Source: Caballeronia insecticola | Lineage (GTDB): Bacteria; Pseudomonadota; Gammaproteobacteria; Burkholderiales; Burkholderiaceae | DNA: 64,000 nt | Direction of reading: 5' to 3' | Assembly: GCF_000402035.1 (NCBI RefSeq) | Contig: NC_021294.1 | Coordinates: 1,401,357-1,465,356, forward strand | Position numbers and translations under genes: made by a program | Shown here: positions 25,391 through 35,508 of the stretch, one piece after another | Layout: each line of letters starts with the position of its first letter | Numbering within the stretch: position 1 is the first letter of the stretch | The notes under the pieces: generated by a model | What the model was told of the DNA's origin: nothing | Database searches by the model: none | The model's input: the letters and a program-made list of their open reading frames with translations, nothing else

Positions 25391-25978
25391 ATGCCCAAAC
25401 TCGGAATGCGCGAAATCCGTCGCGCGCAACTCATCGATGCCACGCTGCACACCATCGACCAGTCGGGACTCGCGGGCGCGACGCTCGCCTCCGTGGCGCA
25501 GCGCGCGAGTATTTCGACGGGCATCGTCAGCCATTACTTCGGCGACAAGGACGGCCTGCTCGAAGCCACCATGCGGCATGTGCTGCGCTCGCTCTGGCAA
25601 GGCACGTCGCGCCGCCGCAAAGCCGCGAAGGCGGACCCGCGCGCGAAGCTGCGTGCTGTTGTAGCCGCGAATTTCGATGTCGAGCAAGTGAACGGACCGG
25701 TCATGAAAACGTGGCTCGCGTTCTGGTCGGAGAGCATGCACAAGCCCGAACTGCGGCGTCTGCAACGCGTCAACACACGGCGTCTGCATTCCAACCTGTG
25801 CGCCGATTTCTCCAGAGCATTGACGAAGCCGGCCGCACGCCGCGCCGCCAGCGGTCTCGCCGCGCTGATCGACGGCCTGTGGCTGCGCGGCGCGCTCGCG
25901 GGCGAACCGTTCGACACGAAGGCCGCGCTGCGTCTCGCCTACGACTACATCGACCTCGTGCTCGACGCGCGCGGCTGA
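25391..25978 (+). CDS. betI: TetR-type choline-responsive repressor
   Basis: The protein is 195 aa, normal BetI length. The N-terminal helix-turn-helix (about residues 25-50, [28 protein letters not shown]) is nearly that of known BetI proteins, and the C-terminal domain has the conserved [28 protein letters not shown] block. It represses betIBA by binding the dyad at 25314-25341 and is released by choline. It is the first gene of betI-betB-betA with a 26-bp gap to betB. Confidence 0.96.
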   Translation: MPKLGMREIRRAQLIDATLHTIDQSGLAGATLASVAQRASISTGIVSHYFGDKDGLLEATMRHVLRSLWQGTSRRRKAAKADPRAKLRAVVAANFDVEQVNGPVMKTWLAFWSESMHKPELRRLQRVNTRRLHSNLCADFSRALTKPAARRAASGLAALIDGLWLRGALAGEPFDTKAALRLAYDYIDLVLDARG

Positions 25979-26004
25979 TCTCATCACATTCAAAGGAGCG
26001 CGAT

Positions 26005-27474
26005 ATGTCCGCATTCGGAGAGCAACGGCTTTATATCGGCGGCGAATACGTCGATGCGACGAGCGGCGAAACCTTCGACACGCTCGATCCCGCCAACGGC
26101 GAAACGCTCGCACGCGTGCAGCAGGCATCGCAAGCGGATATCGATCGCGCGGTGCGGTCCGCGCGCGACGGCCAGCGCGAATGGGCGGCGCTCACCGCGA
26201 TGCAGCGTTCGCGCATCCTGCGCCGCGCCGTCGATCTGCTACGTGCGCGCAACGACGAACTCGCCGCGCTGGAAACACGCGATACGGGCAAGCCGATTGC
26301 GGAAACGCGCGCGGTCGATATCGTCACGGGCGCGGATGTGCTCGAGTACTACGCGGGACTCGCGACGGCTATCGAAGGCGAGCAGATTCCGCTGCGCGAA
26401 TCGTCGTTCGTGTATACGCGGCGCGAACCGCTCGGCGTGTGCGCGGGCATCGGCGCATGGAACTATCCGCTTCAGATCGCGTGCTGGAAGTCCGCGCCCG
26501 CGCTGGCGGCGGGCAACGCGATGATCTTCAAGCCCAGCGAGATCACGCCGTTGAGCGCGCTGAAGCTCGCCGAAATCTATACGGAGGCGGGCGTGCCCGC
26601 GGGCGTGTTCAACGTCGTACAGGGCGATGGACGCGTCGGCGCGATGCTCGCCGGGCATGCGGGCATCGAGAAGATATCGTTCACGGGCGGCGTCGAGACC
26701 GGCAAGAAAGTGATGGCGCACGCAGGCGCATCGACGCTCAAGGAAGTGACGATGGAACTCGGCGGCAAGTCGCCGCTCATCGTGTTCGACGATGCGAACC
26801 TCGAACGCGCCGCCGATATCGCGATGAGCGCGAACTTCTTCAGCTCGGGCCAGGTGTGCACGAACGGCACGCGCGTGTTCGTCGAGCGCGGCGTGATCGA
26901 CAAGTTCGAAGCGCTCGTGCTGGAACGCGTAACGCGCATTCGTATCGGCGCGCCGGATGATCCGCAGACCAACTTCGGGCCGCTCGCCAGCGCCGCGCAA
27001 TTGCAGAAAGTGCTGGGCTTTATCGAGAGCGGCAAGCGGGAAGGCGCGCGGCTCGTCGCGGGCGGATCGCGCATGACCGATGGCGCGTTCGCGCGCGGCC
27101 AGTATGTCGAGCCGACCGTCTTCGCCGATTGCCGCGACGACATGCGTATCGTGCGTGAGGAAATCTTCGGTCCGGTAATGAGCATCCTCGCATTCGACGA
27201 CGAAGACGAAGTCATCGCCCGCGCCAACGATACGGCCTATGGCCTGGCCGCGGGCGTCGTGACGGAGAATCTGTCGCGTGCGCATCGCGTGATTCATCGG
27301 CTGGAAGCGGGCATTTGCTGGATCAACACGTGGGGCGAGTCGCCTGCGGAGATGCCGGTTGGCGGATACAAGCAATCGGGCGTCGGGCGCGAGAACGGCA
27401 TCGTGACGTTGAACGCGTACACGCGCATCAAGTCCGTGCAGGTCGAACTCGGTCCCTATCAACCGGTGTTTTGA
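26005..27474 (+). CDS. betB: Betaine aldehyde dehydrogenase
   Basis: The protein is 489 aa. It oxidises betaine aldehyde to glycine betaine with NAD(P)+. The catalytic Cys is C285 ([10 protein letters not shown]) and the general base E251 (ELGGKSP), with FTGG (227-230 region) in the cofactor fold. The ATG at 26005 follows AAAGGAG; the longer open frame upstream overlaps betI in another frame. It is the second gene of betIBA. Confidence 0.97.
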   Translation: MSAFGEQRLYIGGEYVDATSGETFDTLDPANGETLARVQQASQADIDRAVRSARDGQREWAALTAMQRSRILRRAVDLLRARNDELAALETRDTGKPIAETRAVDIVTGADVLEYYAGLATAIEGEQIPLRESSFVYTRREPLGVCAGIGAWNYPLQIACWKSAPALAAGNAMIFKPSEITPLSALKLAEIYTEAGVPAGVFNVVQGDGRVGAMLAGHAGIEKISFTGGVETGKKVMAHAGASTLKEVTMELGGKSPLIVFDDANLERAADIAMSANFFSSGQVCTNGTRVFVERGVIDKFEALVLERVTRIRIGAPDDPQTNFGPLASAAQLQKVLGFIESGKREGARLVAGGSRMTDGAFARGQYVEPTVFADCRDDMRIVREEIFGPVMSILAFDDEDEVIARANDTAYGLAAGVVTENLSRAHRVIHRLEAGICWINTWGESPAEMPVGGYKQSGVGRENGIVTLNAYTRIKSVQVELGPYQPVF

Positions 27475-27485
27475 GGAGCCAGGCG

Positions 27486-29207
27486 ATGAGCGCGAACGAA
27501 TACGACTACATCATCGTCGGCGCGGGATCAGCGGGCAACGTGCTCGCCTCGCGTCTCACCGAAGACGAAGACGTGACCGTGCTGCTGCTCGAAGCGGGCG
27601 GACCGGATTATCGCTTCGACTTTCGCACGCAGATGCCTGCCGCGCTCGCGTATCCGTTGCAGGGGCGGCGCTACAACTGGGCGTATGCGACGGAGCCCGA
27701 GCCTCACATGAACAACCGCCGCATGGAATGCGGACGCGGCAAGGGGCTGGGTGGATCGTCGCTGATCAACGGCATGTGCTATATCCGCGGCAATGCGCTC
27801 GATTACGACAACTGGGCCGCGCAACCGGGCCTCGATGACTGGAGCTATCTCGATTGCCTGCCGTATTTTCGGCGCGCGGAGACACGCGATGTCGGACCGA
27901 ATGCCTATCACGGCAGCGACGGTCCCGTGCATGTCACGACGAGCAAGCCCGGCAACAATCCGCTTTTCGCAGCGATGGTCGAGGCCGGCGTGCAGGCGGG
28001 CTATCCGCGCACGGACGATCTGAACGGCTATCAGCAAGAAGGTTTCGGACCGATGGATCGCACCGTGACCGCCAAAGGACGGCGTGCGAGCACGGCGCGC
28101 GGTTATCTGGATCGCGCGAAGCATCGCGCCAATCTGACGGTCGTCACGCACGCAATCACCGACCGCGTGTTGTTCTCGGGCAAGCGGGCAGTCGGCGTGG
28201 CGTATCTGCAAGGCGGGCAGCGTGTCACGGCGCATGTGCGGCGCGAAGTGCTCGTGTGCAGCGGCGCGATTGCATCGCCTCAATTGCTGCAACGTTCGGG
28301 CGTCGGCAATGCGCGCTGGCTGAAGGAACTGGAGATTCCCGTGGTGCACGATCTGCCGGGCGTCGGTGAGAATTTACAGGACCATCTCGAGATGTATATG
28401 CAGTACGAGTGCAAGGAACCTGTCTCGCTGTATCCGGCGTTGAAGTGGTGGAATCAGCCGGCGATCGGCATCGAATGGCTGTTACGCGGGACGGGCATCG
28501 GCGCGAGCAATCAGTTCGAAGCGGGCGGATTCATTCGCACGCGGGACGACGATCTCTGGCCGAACATCCAGTATCACTTTCTGCCGGTCGCGATCAACTA
28601 CAACGGCTCGAACGCGATCGAGATGCATGGCTTTCAGGCGCACGTTGGGTCGATGCGCTCGCCGAGCCGTGGGCGCGTGAAGCTCAAGTCGCGCGACCCG
28701 AATGCGCATCCGGGCATTCTGTTCAACTACATGGCCGATCCGCTCGACTGGCGCGAGTTCCGCGATGCAATTCGCATCACGCGGGAGATCATGCGTCAGC
28801 CTGCGCTGGAACGCTATCGCGGACGCGAGCTGCATCCATCCGATGACCTGAAAAGCGATACCGAACTCGATGCATTCGTGCGCGCGAAGGCGGAGACGGC
28901 TTATCACCCTTCGTGCTCGTGCAAGATGGGTTACGACGATATGGCGGTCGTCGATGGCGAGGGACGCGTGCACGGCATGCAGGGCTTGCGCGTGATCGAT
29001 GCATCGATCATGCCGCAGATCACGACCGGCAATCTCAACGCACCGACGATCATGATGGCGGAGAAGATTGCGGATCGGATTCGCGGGAGGGAGGCGTTGG
29101 CGCGGGTGGAGACGGCTTATTTTGTGGCGAAGGGAAAGCGCGCTCGGAATCAGCAGGAGTTCAATCAGACGCAAGCCGTTGAAATGGCGGACGCGCGACG
29201 AGTGTAA
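27486..29207 (+). CDS. betA: Choline dehydrogenase
   Basis: The protein is 573 aa. It is a GMC flavoprotein that oxidises choline to betaine aldehyde (and on to betaine) at the membrane. The FAD motif [14 protein letters not shown] starts at residue 11. The GMC signature [21 protein letters not shown] is near residue 85, the catalytic His is in the [10 protein letters not shown] segment and the second signature lies in [19 protein letters not shown]. An AGGAG ribosome-binding site (GAGGAGCCAGGCG) precedes the ATG at 27486, 11 bp after betB. The last ~35 residues form a charged tail. Confidence 0.97.
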   Translation: MSANEYDYIIVGAGSAGNVLASRLTEDEDVTVLLLEAGGPDYRFDFRTQMPAALAYPLQGRRYNWAYATEPEPHMNNRRMECGRGKGLGGSSLINGMCYIRGNALDYDNWAAQPGLDDWSYLDCLPYFRRAETRDVGPNAYHGSDGPVHVTTSKPGNNPLFAAMVEAGVQAGYPRTDDLNGYQQEGFGPMDRTVTAKGRRASTARGYLDRAKHRANLTVVTHAITDRVLFSGKRAVGVAYLQGGQRVTAHVRREVLVCSGAIASPQLLQRSGVGNARWLKELEIPVVHDLPGVGENLQDHLEMYMQYECKEPVSLYPALKWWNQPAIGIEWLLRGTGIGASNQFEAGGFIRTRDDDLWPNIQYHFLPVAINYNGSNAIEMHGFQAHVGSMRSPSRGRVKLKSRDPNAHPGILFNYMADPLDWREFRDAIRITREIMRQPALERYRGRELHPSDDLKSDTELDAFVRAKAETAYHPSCSCKMGYDDMAVVDGEGRVHGMQGLRVIDASIMPQITTGNLNAPTIMMAEKIADRIRGREALARVETAYFVAKGKRARNQQEFNQTQAVEMADARRV

Positions 29208-29221
29208 GCGCGACGCACATG

Positions 29222-29250
29222 AAAAAAGGCCGCGAAAACATCGCGGCCTT
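29222..29250. terminator. Rho-independent terminator between betA and the MFS gene
   Basis: A 10-bp stem, AAGGCCGCGA (29226-29235) with TCGCGGCCTT (29241-29250), has a 5-nt loop. Six A residues on the left (29222-29227, the last two shared with the stem) give a T-run on the minus strand, so it best serves the MFS gene; it could also slow betA transcription from the other side. Confidence 0.85.
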
Positions 29251-29273
29251 CCAGACACGTTCCGTCCAACTCT

Positions 29274-30701
29274 TCATTCCCGCGCCGAAACCAGAACCCC
29301 GCTTCCTTTCTGCTCCTGCGCCTCCGATACCAGCGTCTCCAGCGCAAGCCCGCGCGTTTCGATACCGAGCAGCCACACCGCGGCCGCCGCGATGACGAAG
29401 CACAGTGCCCCGAGCGAAAACACGCCGCCCTGCCCGAACACCGGCAACACGACGCCCACGACATAAGGCCCGATCAACGACCCGACGCGACCAATCGCCG
29501 ATGCGAAACCCGACCCCGTCGCCCGCGCGCCGGTGCCGTACAACTCCGGCGTGTAGGTATAAAGCACCGCCCACATCGCGAAGAGAAAGAACTGCATGGC
29601 GAGACCCGCGCAGATCAGAAGCGTCGGCGTTTCGGCATGCAATGCGGTCTGTCCGTATAGATAAGCCATCACGCCGCTGCCGATCAGCGACGCGATGCAG
29701 GTCGGCTTGCGCCCCCATCGTTCGACGAGCCACGCCGCGCACAGAAAACCCGGCACGCCGCCGAGCGAAATCAGCACGGTATAGAGCACGGACTTGGTAA
29801 CGGCAAAGCCCGCTTGCTGCATCAGCGCGCCCAGCCACGATGTCAGTCCATAGAAGCCGAGCAGCGCGAAGAACCACAGCATCCACACCATCACCGTGCG
29901 CCGCCGATACGCGACGCTCCAGATCTCGCGAAACGCGCCGGTGCCTTTTTGCGCCGGCGGTTCGGCGAGCATCGCGGGCGGCGGCAACTGACTCAGCCCC
30001 TTCGCTTTCATCACCTTCACTTCGACGTCGGCGAGCACGCGATCCGCGTCGGCAAACCGTCCGCGATGTTCGAGCCAGCGCGGCGATTCCGGAACGACAC
30101 GCCGCACGATCAACACAAACACGGCCGGAATCGCGAGCAGTGCGAACTCGGTGCGCCAGCCGAATTTCGGCAGCACGAAATACGACACCACGCCCGACGC
30201 GATGAAGCCTAGCGGCCAGAATCCGTCCATCAGCGCGATCAGTCTGCCGCGCGAGGCGGTCGGCACGAATTCGGACAGCAGTGTCTGCGCGATCGGAAAC
30301 TCCATGCCCATGCCGACGCCCAGCAGCACGCGATAGAGGATCAACGCATCGACGGATTGCGCCGTCGAGCAGAGATACGACGCAAGGCCCCACAGCACCA
30401 TGCTCCACTGGAACACGGGGCGTCGTCCGAAGCGATCCGCGAGCAGGCCCGCGACGGCCGCGCCCAGCACCATGCCGAAGAAGCTCGCGCTGGCGACGAG
30501 CCCCGCCATCGCCGACGACAAACCGAACTCGCTCTTGATGGAGCCGAGCACGAAGGTCATCGTGCCGAGATCGACGGAATCGAAGAAGAACGCAATCGCG
30601 ATGATGATGAAGATGGTCCGGTGATAGCCGGAAAACGGCAGGCGTTCGAGCCGGGCCGCGGCGCTCGCGCGCGGCTGCGTGGCGTGCGTGGCAATAGACA
30701 T
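29274..30701 (-). CDS. MFS transporter (sugar-porter/organic-acid type)
   Basis: The protein is 475 aa with about 12 membrane segments. The loop 2-3 motif LLADRFGRRPVFQW and the PESPRWLEHRGR motif after the sixth segment are typical of the SP/AAHS branch of the major facilitator superfamily. Start at 30701 is taken because a GAGGGATGAC ribosome-binding site lies just before it. It converges on betA across a terminator. The substrate cannot be read from sequence; a choline-, betaine- or carnitine-related compound would fit the context but is a guess. Confidence 0.88.
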   Translation of the reverse strand: MSIATHATQPRASAAARLERLPFSGYHRTIFIIIAIAFFFDSVDLGTMTFVLGSIKSEFGLSSAMAGLVASASFFGMVLGAAVAGLLADRFGRRPVFQWSMVLWGLASYLCSTAQSVDALILYRVLLGVGMGMEFPIAQTLLSEFVPTASRGRLIALMDGFWPLGFIASGVVSYFVLPKFGWRTEFALLAIPAVFVLIVRRVVPESPRWLEHRGRFADADRVLADVEVKVMKAKGLSQLPPPAMLAEPPAQKGTGAFREIWSVAYRRRTVMVWMLWFFALLGFYGLTSWLGALMQQAGFAVTKSVLYTVLISLGGVPGFLCAAWLVERWGRKPTCIASLIGSGVMAYLYGQTALHAETPTLLICAGLAMQFFLFAMWAVLYTYTPELYGTGARATGSGFASAIGRVGSLIGPYVVGVVLPVFGQGGVFSLGALCFVIAAAAVWLLGIETRGLALETLVSEAQEQKGSGVLVSARE

Positions 30702-30827
30702 GTCATCCCTCTCGATGCGGCGGGGCCGCGTGAACACTCGATGATCGATCTGACGAAGCGTCTTCAGTAGACGCCGACATAAATCGGCGACATAGAAGAT
30801 TTGCGTCATGGGGATGGGATGGGGGCG

Positions 30828-31103
30828 TCATGGGCGCGGGTCATGTGTGAAGCGGGTGCGCGCGGTCGTGGCGATGTGCGTCAAGGCTTCGACACTCAAC
30901 CTCGCCGCCACCCCCTTCACATACTCATGATGTCGCTCCTCGAGCGGCGCACCAAGATACTGCGCATGCAGATAGCGAATCAACGCAATCCGCCGATGCC
31001 TGAGCTCAATACTCCGCTCAAGCAACGCAAGCGCCGCGCCCGCATCGCGCTCCTTGCACGCGCGTTCGGACAGCCCCGCAGCAACATCACGCGACGAAGA
31101 CAT
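30828..31103 (-). CDS. Small conserved-looking protein at the end of the sox operon
   Basis: The product is 91 aa, largely helical and basic, with no signal peptide, TM segment or motif that I recognise. The ATG shares one base with the TGA of the FolB-like gene (TGATG), so translation is coupled and the gene is likely real. It is the last gene of sdaA-soxBDAG-folB. No function is assigned. Confidence 0.55.
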   Translation of the reverse strand: MSSSRDVAAGLSERACKERDAGAALALLERSIELRHRRIALIRYLHAQYLGAPLEERHHEYVKGVAARLSVEALTHIATTARTRFTHDPRP

Positions 31104-31537
31104 CACACCGACGCGTGGCGCGCAGCAGCCTGCATGCGCCACGCATCGTAATCCGCGCGCCGCCAGTCGAGCTCAAGCCCGAGACGCCGCGTACCCTCGC
31201 GAATCTTAGGCTTATGCAGCATCAACGTAAGCGCATCGAGCGCGGGCCATTCATCGAACGAAAGCGCCGCAATCTCCACCGCGAGCGTCTCCAGCAAGCG
31301 CGTATGCGGCTTCGCTTCGAGAAACGCACTCACGCGATGGCACCACGCTTCGTAATCGATCAGACCTTCGTCCGATTCGTGCGGCATCTCGCGATAACGC
31401 AGGCTCGCATCGATGCACACGGCTTGCGGCGCTTCATGCTCATGCGCGTACAGGCCGACGCGCGTCGTCACGTGCAACGCTTCGACGACCACGCGCCAGC
31501 CCTGTCCGCCCGCTTCCAGCGGTTCGAACGGCTTCAT
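31103..31537 (-). CDS. folB: FolB-like dihydroneopterin aldolase family protein
   Basis: The protein is 144 aa. It shows the dihydroneopterin aldolase/epimerase pattern: WRVVVEALHVTTRVGLYAHEHEAPQAVCIDASL at residues about 14-46, TRLLETLAVEIAALSFDEWP in the middle, and LMLHKPKIREGTRRLGLEL near the end. Its ATG overlaps the soxG stop (ATGA). A folate-pathway enzyme coupled to sarcosine oxidase makes sense because SoxA transfers the methyl carbon to THF. It may make THF locally or have a changed substrate; the usual E/Y/K catalytic set needs checking. Confidence 0.78.
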   Translation of the reverse strand: MKPFEPLEAGGQGWRVVVEALHVTTRVGLYAHEHEAPQAVCIDASLRYREMPHESDEGLIDYEAWCHRVSAFLEAKPHTRLLETLAVEIAALSFDEWPALDALTLMLHKPKIREGTRRLGLELDWRRADYDAWRMQAAARHASV

Positions 31538-32187
31538 GCGAGCAGCGGCTCGGCCGCATCGAGCATCATCTTCACGAAGTAGTCCGCGAAGCTGCGGCGC
31601 ACGATCATCTCGAAGCGATCGCCGCCGAGCGGCACGAGCGTCAGCGATGCCTTGAAGTAATGGCTCTGCGCGCACTGTCCCTCGCCGAACACCTTCGGAT
31701 GCAGATCGAGCGGACAGCCGCGCGACAGCACTTCACGCGTCTTCGGACCGTCGATATCGAGCACCGTATAACCGCTGCCGATATCCACCGCCGCCGAAAA
31801 CTGGCCGACGAACGCCGCGCGCAGTTTCGCTTCGAGCGGCGCGGGACGCGAGGCATCGTGCGCCGCGTCGGAATGCACGAGCCATTCGTCGGGACCGAGC
31901 CACAGCATCGTGTAGCCGTTGCCGCGCGCAATCGTGTTGGCCTTCTCGGGCGGCACGCAGCCGATCACGGCCTGCACCGCCTTCACGAACGCGGCATCGC
32001 GCGTATCGCCGCGCACGTTCACGAGTTCGAGAAACGGCCGCTCCGTCAGACGGAACGCTTTCGGCGAGCCACCCTGATGCGCTTTCAACAGCGCATCGGC
32101 GCCTACGAGCGGCGACTCCTGCCACACGCCTTGTCCGCTGATGGCACGATCGACGACCGTCGCGGAAGCCTTGATTTCATTCAACAT
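31534..32187 (-). CDS. soxG: Sarcosine oxidase, gamma subunit
   Basis: The protein is 217 aa. It is a GcvT-like subunit: GYTMLWLGPDEWLVHSD and VDIGSGYTVLDIDGPKTREVLSRGCPLDL are hallmark SoxG segments, and it ends with RSFADYFVKMMLDAAEPL. It stabilises the SoxB/SoxA channel in the heterotetramer. The start overlaps the soxA stop by 11 bp. Confidence 0.95.
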   Translation of the reverse strand: MLNEIKASATVVDRAISGQGVWQESPLVGADALLKAHQGGSPKAFRLTERPFLELVNVRGDTRDAAFVKAVQAVIGCVPPEKANTIARGNGYTMLWLGPDEWLVHSDAAHDASRPAPLEAKLRAAFVGQFSAAVDIGSGYTVLDIDGPKTREVLSRGCPLDLHPKVFGEGQCAQSHYFKASLTLVPLGGDRFEMIVRRSFADYFVKMMLDAAEPLLA

Positions 32188-35179
32188 GCTGACGTGCTCC
32201 TTCGCTGTCGTAGAACACCGAACTGGTGATTTTCGCGTGGACCTGCTTGCCGTTCGCGAGCGGAATCAGAACCGATTCGCCCATCTTGTCGAGACCGCCC
32301 TTCACGACCGCGAGCGCAATCGAGCGCTTCAAAATAGGGCTGTAATAGCTCGACGTAACGTGACCGAGCATCGGCGCGGTGTCGCCCTGGAACGGACCGG
32401 AGACGATCTGCGCGCCTTCCGGAAGCACGTACGAAGGATCGTCGGTCAGCAGCCCGACGAACTGCTTGCGCCCCGGCTTCGACGTATCCGAGCGCGCGAG
32501 CGAACGCTTGCCGATAAAGTCCTTCGACTTCGCGACGAGCCCGCCCATGCCGAGGTCGTAAGGCGTCATCGAGCCATCCGTATCCTGCCCGACGATGATG
32601 TAGCCCTTCTCCGCGCGCAGCACGTGCATCGTTTCCGTGCCGTATGGCGTGATGTCGAACTCCGCGCCCGCTTCCATCAGCGCCTCCCACACCGCGCGGC
32701 CCACGTTGGCCGGCACGTTCACTTCGTAGGCAAGCTCGCCCGAGAAGCTGATGCGCATCACGCGCGCCGATGCGCCCGCCACGGTGCCATCGCGATAGCT
32801 CATGAACGGGAACGCCGCATTCGCGAAGTCGATGTCCTGACACACCTTCTGCAGCACCTTGCGGCTGTTCGGACCGACGACAGCGAACGTCGCCCAGTGA
32901 TCCGTCACCGATGCGAGACGCACGCGCATGTCGGGCCATTCGGTCTGCAGCCAGCGTTCGAGCCACGTCAGCACGCGCGCCGCGCCGCCGGTGGTCGTCG
33001 TCATCATGTAGTGCTGTTCGCCGAGACGCACGGTCACGCCGTCGTCGAAGATCATGCCGTTCTCGTCGAGCATCAGGCCATAGCGGCACTTGCCGACTTC
33101 GAGCTTGCTCCACGGATTCGTGTACATCCAGTTGAGCAGCTTCGCGGAATCGGGGCCTTGGATGTCGATCTTGCCGAGCGTCGATGCATCGAGAATGCCG
33201 ACGCTCTCGCGCACCGCAAGCGACTCGCGCGCGACCGCTGTGTGCATGTCCTCGCCCGCCTTCGGGTAGTACCAGGGACGCTTCCAGTTGCCGACATCCT
33301 CGAACATCGCGCCGTTCTCGACGTGCCATTCGTGGATCGCGGTCTTGCGCACCGGATCGAGGAATTCGCCCAGCTCGCGGCCCGCGAACGTGCCGAAAGT
33401 GACAGGGGTGTAATTCGGGCGGAAGGTCGTCGTGCCGGTCTCGGGAATGGTCTTGCCCAAGGCCTGCGCGAGAATCGCCATGCCGTTGATGTTGCCGAGC
33501 TTGCCCTGATCCGTGCCGAAGCCCATCGCCGTATAGCGCTTCACGTGCTCGACCGACTCGAAGCCTTCGCGCGCGGCGAGGAAGATGTCGGCGGCGGATA
33601 CGTCGTTCTGAAAGTCGATGAACTGCTTGGGACCGCGCGTCGCCATGTCCCGGCCGCCGACGAGCCACAGCGGCAGCATCGGCGCTTCGACGATTTCCGC
33701 GACCTTCACCGGCTGCGGCTTCGCGACGATATGACCCGCCGCGCGCGCCGCGTCCGCGCCCGCCTCCACGCCGAAGCGAATGCCGCGCGCCAGCGTGAAC
33801 TCGCCCGCGCATGCGCCGACGCTGCTTTCCGCCTGCATCGCCTTGCCCGGCACGAAGCACGCTTTCTCGTCGTGCCAGTGCGCCTTGCCGCCCGATTGCG
33901 CGAACAAGTGCAACACGGGACTCCAGCCGCCCGACATCGCGACAAGATCGCAGGGCAGGTCGGTCTGCTTCGGGCCGACTTCGCCCTTCGCATACGATGC
34001 CACTTCCACCGACGCCACGCGCAGCTTGCCGCGCGCCACCGTGATCACCGCGTTGTTCAGCACGCGAATGCCGTAGCGGCGCGCGGCCGCGGGCAACGCC
34101 CCCTTCGATTCGACGGCACGCGGATCGACGACCGTCACTTCCGCGCCGGCCGCCTTGAGATCGAGCGCGCATTGATACGCGTCGTCGTTGTTGGTGAAGA
34201 CGACCGCGTTGCGGCCCGGCAGCACCGCATAGCGATGCAGATACGTGGACACCGCCGACGCCAGCATGATGCCCGGCAGATCGTTGTTGCCGAACACGAT
34301 CGGACGCTCGTGCGCGCCGGTCGCGAGAACCACGCGCTTTGCACGGATCTTCCACAGCAGCTCGCGCGTGCCCTTGCGCATCGATACGGGCAGATGATCC
34401 GTCAGACGCTGCGTGACCGTCACGAGGTTGTGATCCTGATAGCCGAACGCCGTGCTGCGCGACAGAATCTTCACGTCGGGCATGCGGCGCAACTCGGCTT
34501 CGATCTTCTGCACCCATTGCTGTCCCGGCTTGCCGTCGATCTCCGCACGGCACGACAGCAGCGAGCCGCCGAGTTCGCGCTGATCGTCGACGAGAATGAC
34601 GCGCGCGCCCGACAAGCCCGCGGCATGCGCCGCCGCAAGACCCGAAGGCCCGCCGCCGACAACCAGCACGTCGCAATGCGCGAAGCACTTGTCGTAGCGA
34701 TCGGCGTCGAGATGCTTCGGTGCTTCGCCGAGGCCGGCTGCATCGCGGATCACTTCTTCGTACTTCGGCCAGAACTTGCGCGGCCACATGAAGGTCTTGT
34801 AGTAGAAGCCTGCGGGAATGAAGCGCGCGATCTTCTGATTGACCGCCATGCGATCGTTCTCGATGTTCGGCTTCGCGTTCACGCTCGTCGCGACGAGTCC
34901 CTGATACAACTCCACTTCCGTCGCGCGCGCATTCGGCACGGTGTAGGCACCGGTTTCGAGCTGCACGACTGCATTCGGCTCTTCGACGCCCGCCGTGATG
35001 ATGCCGCGCGGCCGGTGATACTTCCAGCTACGCGCGACGAAGTGTTCCCCGTTGGCGAGCAGCGCGGACGCAAGCGTATCGCCTTCGTAGCCCTGATAAG
35101 TCTTGCCATTAAACGTGAAGGTCAGGCTGATTGCGCGATTGATGCGCCCGCCCAGTCCGAGTCGGTCTTTCTGGCTCAT
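32177..35179 (-). CDS. soxA: Sarcosine oxidase, alpha subunit
   Basis: The protein is 1000 aa, full length. Domain order: an N-terminal ferredoxin-like fold (1 to about 110, without cluster cysteines), the NAD-binding Rossmann domain (DVLVVGGGPSGLAAAHAAG near 170), and a C-terminal GcvT/T-protein domain (about 600-1000) that transfers the methyl carbon to THF to make 5,10-methylene-THF. It catalyses sarcosine to glycine with H2O2 within SoxBDAG. It overlaps soxD by 4 bp at its 5' end. Confidence 0.96.
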   Translation of the reverse strand: MSQKDRLGLGGRINRAISLTFTFNGKTYQGYEGDTLASALLANGEHFVARSWKYHRPRGIITAGVEEPNAVVQLETGAYTVPNARATEVELYQGLVATSVNAKPNIENDRMAVNQKIARFIPAGFYYKTFMWPRKFWPKYEEVIRDAAGLGEAPKHLDADRYDKCFAHCDVLVVGGGPSGLAAAHAAGLSGARVILVDDQRELGGSLLSCRAEIDGKPGQQWVQKIEAELRRMPDVKILSRSTAFGYQDHNLVTVTQRLTDHLPVSMRKGTRELLWKIRAKRVVLATGAHERPIVFGNNDLPGIMLASAVSTYLHRYAVLPGRNAVVFTNNDDAYQCALDLKAAGAEVTVVDPRAVESKGALPAAARRYGIRVLNNAVITVARGKLRVASVEVASYAKGEVGPKQTDLPCDLVAMSGGWSPVLHLFAQSGGKAHWHDEKACFVPGKAMQAESSVGACAGEFTLARGIRFGVEAGADAARAAGHIVAKPQPVKVAEIVEAPMLPLWLVGGRDMATRGPKQFIDFQNDVSAADIFLAAREGFESVEHVKRYTAMGFGTDQGKLGNINGMAILAQALGKTIPETGTTTFRPNYTPVTFGTFAGRELGEFLDPVRKTAIHEWHVENGAMFEDVGNWKRPWYYPKAGEDMHTAVARESLAVRESVGILDASTLGKIDIQGPDSAKLLNWMYTNPWSKLEVGKCRYGLMLDENGMIFDDGVTVRLGEQHYMMTTTTGGAARVLTWLERWLQTEWPDMRVRLASVTDHWATFAVVGPNSRKVLQKVCQDIDFANAAFPFMSYRDGTVAGASARVMRISFSGELAYEVNVPANVGRAVWEALMEAGAEFDITPYGTETMHVLRAEKGYIIVGQDTDGSMTPYDLGMGGLVAKSKDFIGKRSLARSDTSKPGRKQFVGLLTDDPSYVLPEGAQIVSGPFQGDTAPMLGHVTSSYYSPILKRSIALAVVKGGLDKMGESVLIPLANGKQVHAKITSSVFYDSEGARQHVE

Positions 35180-35487
35180 TTCGACGTGCCTCCCGTCTTT
35201 GCCACATCATCGTTCATGACGGCCAGCGGACGGTCGAACGTCTCGTAGCCTTGAATTTCATAGGAAACCGTATCGCGCTGCGCCTTGAACCAGCGGCGGC
35301 AACCTTGCGCATGCATCCATTGTTCGCGATGCACGCCGCGCGGATTCTTGCGCATGAAGAGGTAATCGCCCCATTCGCGATCGGTGAGTTTTTCGGTGTC
35401 GAGCGGGCGCGCGATATCCGCTTCGCCGCCGCAGGAAAATTCGGTTTCGGCGCGCGGCCCGCACCAGGGGCATTCGATCAGCAACAT
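35176..35487 (-). CDS. soxD: Sarcosine oxidase, delta subunit
   Basis: The protein is 103 aa. It is the zinc-binding subunit: C6 and C9 (CPWC) with H59 and C63, the same positions as in the Stenotrophomonas enzyme structure. The remaining conserved segments REWGDYLFMRKNPRGVHREQW and YGY-like ETFDRPLAVMN are typical. It lies 21 bp after soxB and overlaps soxA. Confidence 0.95.
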   Translation of the reverse strand: MLLIECPWCGPRAETEFSCGGEADIARPLDTEKLTDREWGDYLFMRKNPRGVHREQWMHAQGCRRWFKAQRDTVSYEIQGYETFDRPLAVMNDDVAKTGGTSK

Positions 35488-35508
35488 GGTTCTCGTCTCC
35501 AGTGCGTA

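Noticed and set aside
32141..35248. 1035-codon plus-strand reading frame opposite soxA
   Set aside because: It is a shadow of soxA; composition is typical of antisense frames in high-GC DNA.
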